64,000 nt of DNA. It comes from Burkholderiaceae bacterium 26. Its GTDB lineage: Bacteria > Pseudomonadota > Gammaproteobacteria > Burkholderiales > Burkholderiaceae. Positions 61,830 to 64,000 of the stretch are shown piece after piece. A program made the translations under genes and the position numbers. Below the pieces are notes generated by a model. That model saw only the letters and a program-made list of their open reading frames with translations, was not told where the DNA came from and searched no databases. The stretch spans positions 75,433-139,432 of the forward strand of contig JYOB01000018.1 in the NCBI GenBank assembly GCA_000955795.1. Direction: 5' to 3'. How positions within the stretch are numbered: position 1 is the stretch's first letter; every line of letters starts with the position of its first letter.

Positions 61830-64000
61830 ATGAACGCTCCCGCAGAACCCAACAACCACCTGATCGGTGCGTCCGTCAAACGCAAGGAAGATTTCCGCTT
61901 CCTGACAGGCGCCGGACAGTACACGGACGATGTCGTCCAGGCCCACCAGTCGTACGCGGTATTCCTGCGCTCGCCGTATGCACATGCGCGCATCAAACAC
62001 ATCAATGCGGATGCCGCACGCAACCATCCGGGCGTGCTGGCCGTGCTCACAGGCGACGACCTGGCCGCCGACAAGGTGAACGGCCTGCCGTGCGGCTGGC
62101 TCATCCACAGCATTGACGGCACGCCAATGAAGGAGCCGCCCCACCCCGTGCTCGCGCAAGGCAAGGTGCGCCACGTGGGTGATCAGGTCGCGCTGGTGGT
62201 GGCTGAATCGGTGAAGATCGCCAAGGACGCCGTCGAGATGATCGACGTGGAATACGACGAACTGCCCGCCGTGGTCGACACTGCCACCGCAGATGCCGCC
62301 GGCACCGCCGTCCACGACGACGTGCCCAACAACACCTGCTACACCTGGGGCCACGGCGACAAGGCCGCCACCGATGCGGCGTTTTCCAAGGCCGCGCACG
62401 TGACGCAGCTCGACATCGTCAACAACCGGCTGATTCCGAACGCCATCGAGCCGCGCGCCGTCAATGCCAGCTATTCGCGCCAGGACGACAGCTACACGCT
62501 TTACGTCGCCAACCAGAACCCGCACGTGGAGCGCCTGCTGATGTCGGCGTTCGTGCTGGGCCTGACCGAAGCCAAGGTGCGCGTGATTGCGCCGGATGTG
62601 GGCGGCGGATTCGGCTCGAAGATCTTCCTGTACCCGGAAGATGTGGCGCTTACTTGGGCATCGAAGAAGGTCGGCCGGCCGATCAAGTGGACGGCCGAGC
62701 GCTCCGAATCCTTCCTGACCGACGCGCATGGCCGCGACCACGTTACGCATGCAGAACTGGCGCTCGACGCGCAGGGCAATTTCCTCGCCATGCGCGTGCA
62801 TACGACGGCCAACATGGGCGCGTATCTGTCGACGTTTGCGAGCAGCGTGCCAACCATCCTGTATGCGACGTTGCTTGCGGGCCAGTACAAGACGCCAGCC
62901 ATCTATGCCGAGGTGAAAGCGGTATTCACAAACACCGCGCCCGTCGATGCGTATCGTGGCGCCGGCCGGCCTGAGGCGACGTATGTGGTCGAGCGCCTCG
63001 TTGAAACTGCCGCGCGCGAGTTGCAAGTTGACCCGGCTGATCTGCGCCGCCGCAACTTCATCCGCACGTTCCCGTATGCCACGCCGGTTGGACTGACGTA
63101 TGACACGGGCGACTACGAGCCGTGCCTGGACCGCGCCATCGAACTGGCCGATGTGAAGGGCTTTGCGGCCCGACGCGATGCCTCGCGCGCCAAGGGGCGG
63201 CTGCGCGGCATGGGCTATTCCTGCTACATCGAAGCGTGCGGGCTGGCGCCGTCGAACATCGCGGGGGCCCTTGGCGCGCGGGCTGGTCTGTTTGAAGCCG
63301 GCGAAATTCGTGTGCACCCGACGGGCTCCGTCACGGTTTTCACCGGCTCGCACAGCCACGGCCAGGGCCACGAGACGACGTTCGCGCAAGTGGTGGCCGA
63401 TCGGCTGGGCGTGCCCATCGACAACATCGAGATCGTGCACGGTGACACCGGGCGCATCCCGTTCGGTATGGGCACGTATGGCTCGCGTTCGATTGCCGTG
63501 GGCGGCTCCGCCATCATGAAGGCACTCGACAAGATCGAGGCCAAGGCCAAGAAAATCGCCGCGCATCTGCTGGAGGCGTCGGCGGAGGACATCGAGTTCA
63601 AGGATGGCGTCTTCCGCGTGGCCGGCACCGATCGCACCAAGACCTTTGGCGAAGTGGCGCTCACGGCGTACGTGCCGCACAACTACCCGCTCGACAAGCT
63701 CGAACCGGGGCTGGACGAAAACGCCTTCTACGATCCGACCAACTTCACCTACCCGGCCGGCGCGTACATCTGCGAAGTGGAGGTCGATCCTGATACCGGC
63801 GAAGTCCACATCGACCGCTTCGTCGCGGTGGACGATTTCGGCAACATCATCAATCCGATGATCGTCGAGGGCCAGGTGCACGGCGGGCTTGGCCAGGGGA
63901 TCGGACAGGCGCTGATGGAAGCGTGCGTGTACGACGAGAACGGCCAGTTGCTGACCGGCTCGTACATGGACTACGCCATGCCGCGCGCGGACAACCTGCC
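61830..64000 (+). CDS. Molybdenum hydroxylase large subunit, form II CoxL-like (partial)
   Basis: The reading frame is open from ATG 61830 (GAGGAGA upstream) to the window end, about 723 residues, so the C-terminus is missing. It has the aldehyde oxidase/xanthine dehydrogenase fold: [11 protein letters not shown] at about 17-27, [10 protein letters not shown] near 253, and the active-site loop AYRGAGR at 374-380. AYRGAGR marks form II CoxL-like enzymes; true CO dehydrogenase has AYxCSFR. A purine, aldehyde or N-heterocycle substrate is therefore as likely as CO. The FAD-binding medium subunit is not seen and may lie beyond 64000. Confidence 0.92.
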   Translation, partial: MNAPAEPNNHLIGASVKRKEDFRFLTGAGQYTDDVVQAHQSYAVFLRSPYAHARIKHINADAARNHPGVLAVLTGDDLAADKVNGLPCGWLIHSIDGTPMKEPPHPVLAQGKVRHVGDQVALVVAESVKIAKDAVEMIDVEYDELPAVVDTATADAAGTAVHDDVPNNTCYTWGHGDKAATDAAFSKAAHVTQLDIVNNRLIPNAIEPRAVNASYSRQDDSYTLYVANQNPHVERLLMSAFVLGLTEAKVRVIAPDVGGGFGSKIFLYPEDVALTWASKKVGRPIKWTAERSESFLTDAHGRDHVTHAELALDAQGNFLAMRVHTTANMGAYLSTFASSVPTILYATLLAGQYKTPAIYAEVKAVFTNTAPVDAYRGAGRPEATYVVERLVETAARELQVDPADLRRRNFIRTFPYATPVGLTYDTGDYEPCLDRAIELADVKGFAARRDASRAKGRLRGMGYSCYIEACGLAPSNIAGALGARAGLFEAGEIRVHPTGSVTVFTGSHSHGQGHETTFAQVVADRLGVPIDNIEIVHGDTGRIPFGMGTYGSRSIAVGGSAIMKALDKIEAKAKKIAAHLLEASAEDIEFKDGVFRVAGTDRTKTFGEVALTAYVPHNYPLDKLEPGLDENAFYDPTNFTYPAGAYICEVEVDPDTGEVHIDRFVAVDDFGNIINPMIVEGQVHGGLGQGIGQALMEACVYDENGQLLTGSYMDYAMPRADNL

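Noticed and set aside
61329-63881. 850-codon open frame on the minus strand
   Set aside because: It is antisense to the coxS/coxL-like genes, whose motifs are unambiguous; long antisense frames are common at this GC content.
61830-64000. Aerobic CO dehydrogenase
   Set aside because: The AYRGAGR loop marks form II enzymes; the canonical AYxCSFR of CoxL is absent.
1-64000. tRNA, rRNA, CRISPR, insertion sequence or prophage
   Set aside because: None seen on either strand: no transposase or integrase motifs, no spaced repeats, no cloverleaf I could recognise.

Overview
The window looks like chromosome of a high-GC betaproteobacterium of the family Burkholderiaceae, most likely Ralstonia or a close relative. 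This rests on protein style, on the mltG-tmk-holB-pilZ-tatD order, on the catBCA-benABCD layout and on dense GC-rich coding with very short gaps; no rRNA or other marker gene is present to settle it. I see no tRNA, rRNA, IS element, prophage or CRISPR array. About 65 protein genes are supported, the last one cut by the window end.

Layout. 0.1-9.6 kb: nine co-directional genes (acyl-CoA dehydrogenase, two SDRs, PaaI-type thioesterase, serine hydrolase lipoprotein, NADPH oxidoreductase, class II aldolase-fold protein, GST-like protein, epoxide-hydrolase-like protein), a catabolic run with unknown substrate. 9.6-14.7 kb: an iron alcohol dehydrogenase divergent from an esterase-thioesterase-GNAT run across a TetR-like palindrome, then a LysR/sterol-desaturase pair. 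14.7-22 kb: housekeeping genes (NRDE protein, DUF4936, ygfZ, then mltG, tmk, holB, pilZ, tatD, ankyrin protein). 22-29.2 kb: an egtB without egtD beside a LacI-ABC importer-phosphodiesterase operon. 29.2-38.5 kb: regulator-flanked accessory genes (azoreductase/LysR; LysR with MFS-M20 hydrolase-amidase; AraC/MFS). 38.6-43.1 kb: small zinc-ribbon and DUF proteins, membrane proteins and lipoproteins, with an AT-rich stretch around 40.2 kb. 43.2-46.5 kb: bioA-bioF-bioD without bioB. 46.5-47.1 kb: a structured intergenic region and a 55-codon gene. 47.2-54.3 kb: the complete catBCA-benABCD operon taking benzoate through catechol to muconolactone and onward to the beta-ketoadipate enol-lactone, with a divergent CatM/BenM-type LysR gene. 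54.4-60.6 kb: a divergent class A penicillin-binding protein, an MFS exporter with its LysR, and creA. 60.6-64 kb: a second small gene and the start of a molybdenum hydroxylase operon (CoxS-like, then form II CoxL-like).

How the parts work together. The ben/cat operon is self-contained from benzoate to the enol-lactone; the M20 hydrolase/amidase operon 12 kb away could release aromatic acids from amides and feed it, but that is inference. The most unusual signal is shared by two unrelated-looking small genes 14 kb apart (55 and 58 codons): each has two tandem GGG-W4-CCC palindromes ending in CCCTA just ahead of its start codon, and each protein carries an RRPS motif followed by an FF pair. 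This suggests a regulon of small proteins under one regulator. Other non-coding signals include interleaved inverted repeats between the first small gene and bioA, a perfect LacI operator, a BenM-type ATAC-N7-GTAT site and a TTTCTTTG-type dispersed palindrome at the left edge.
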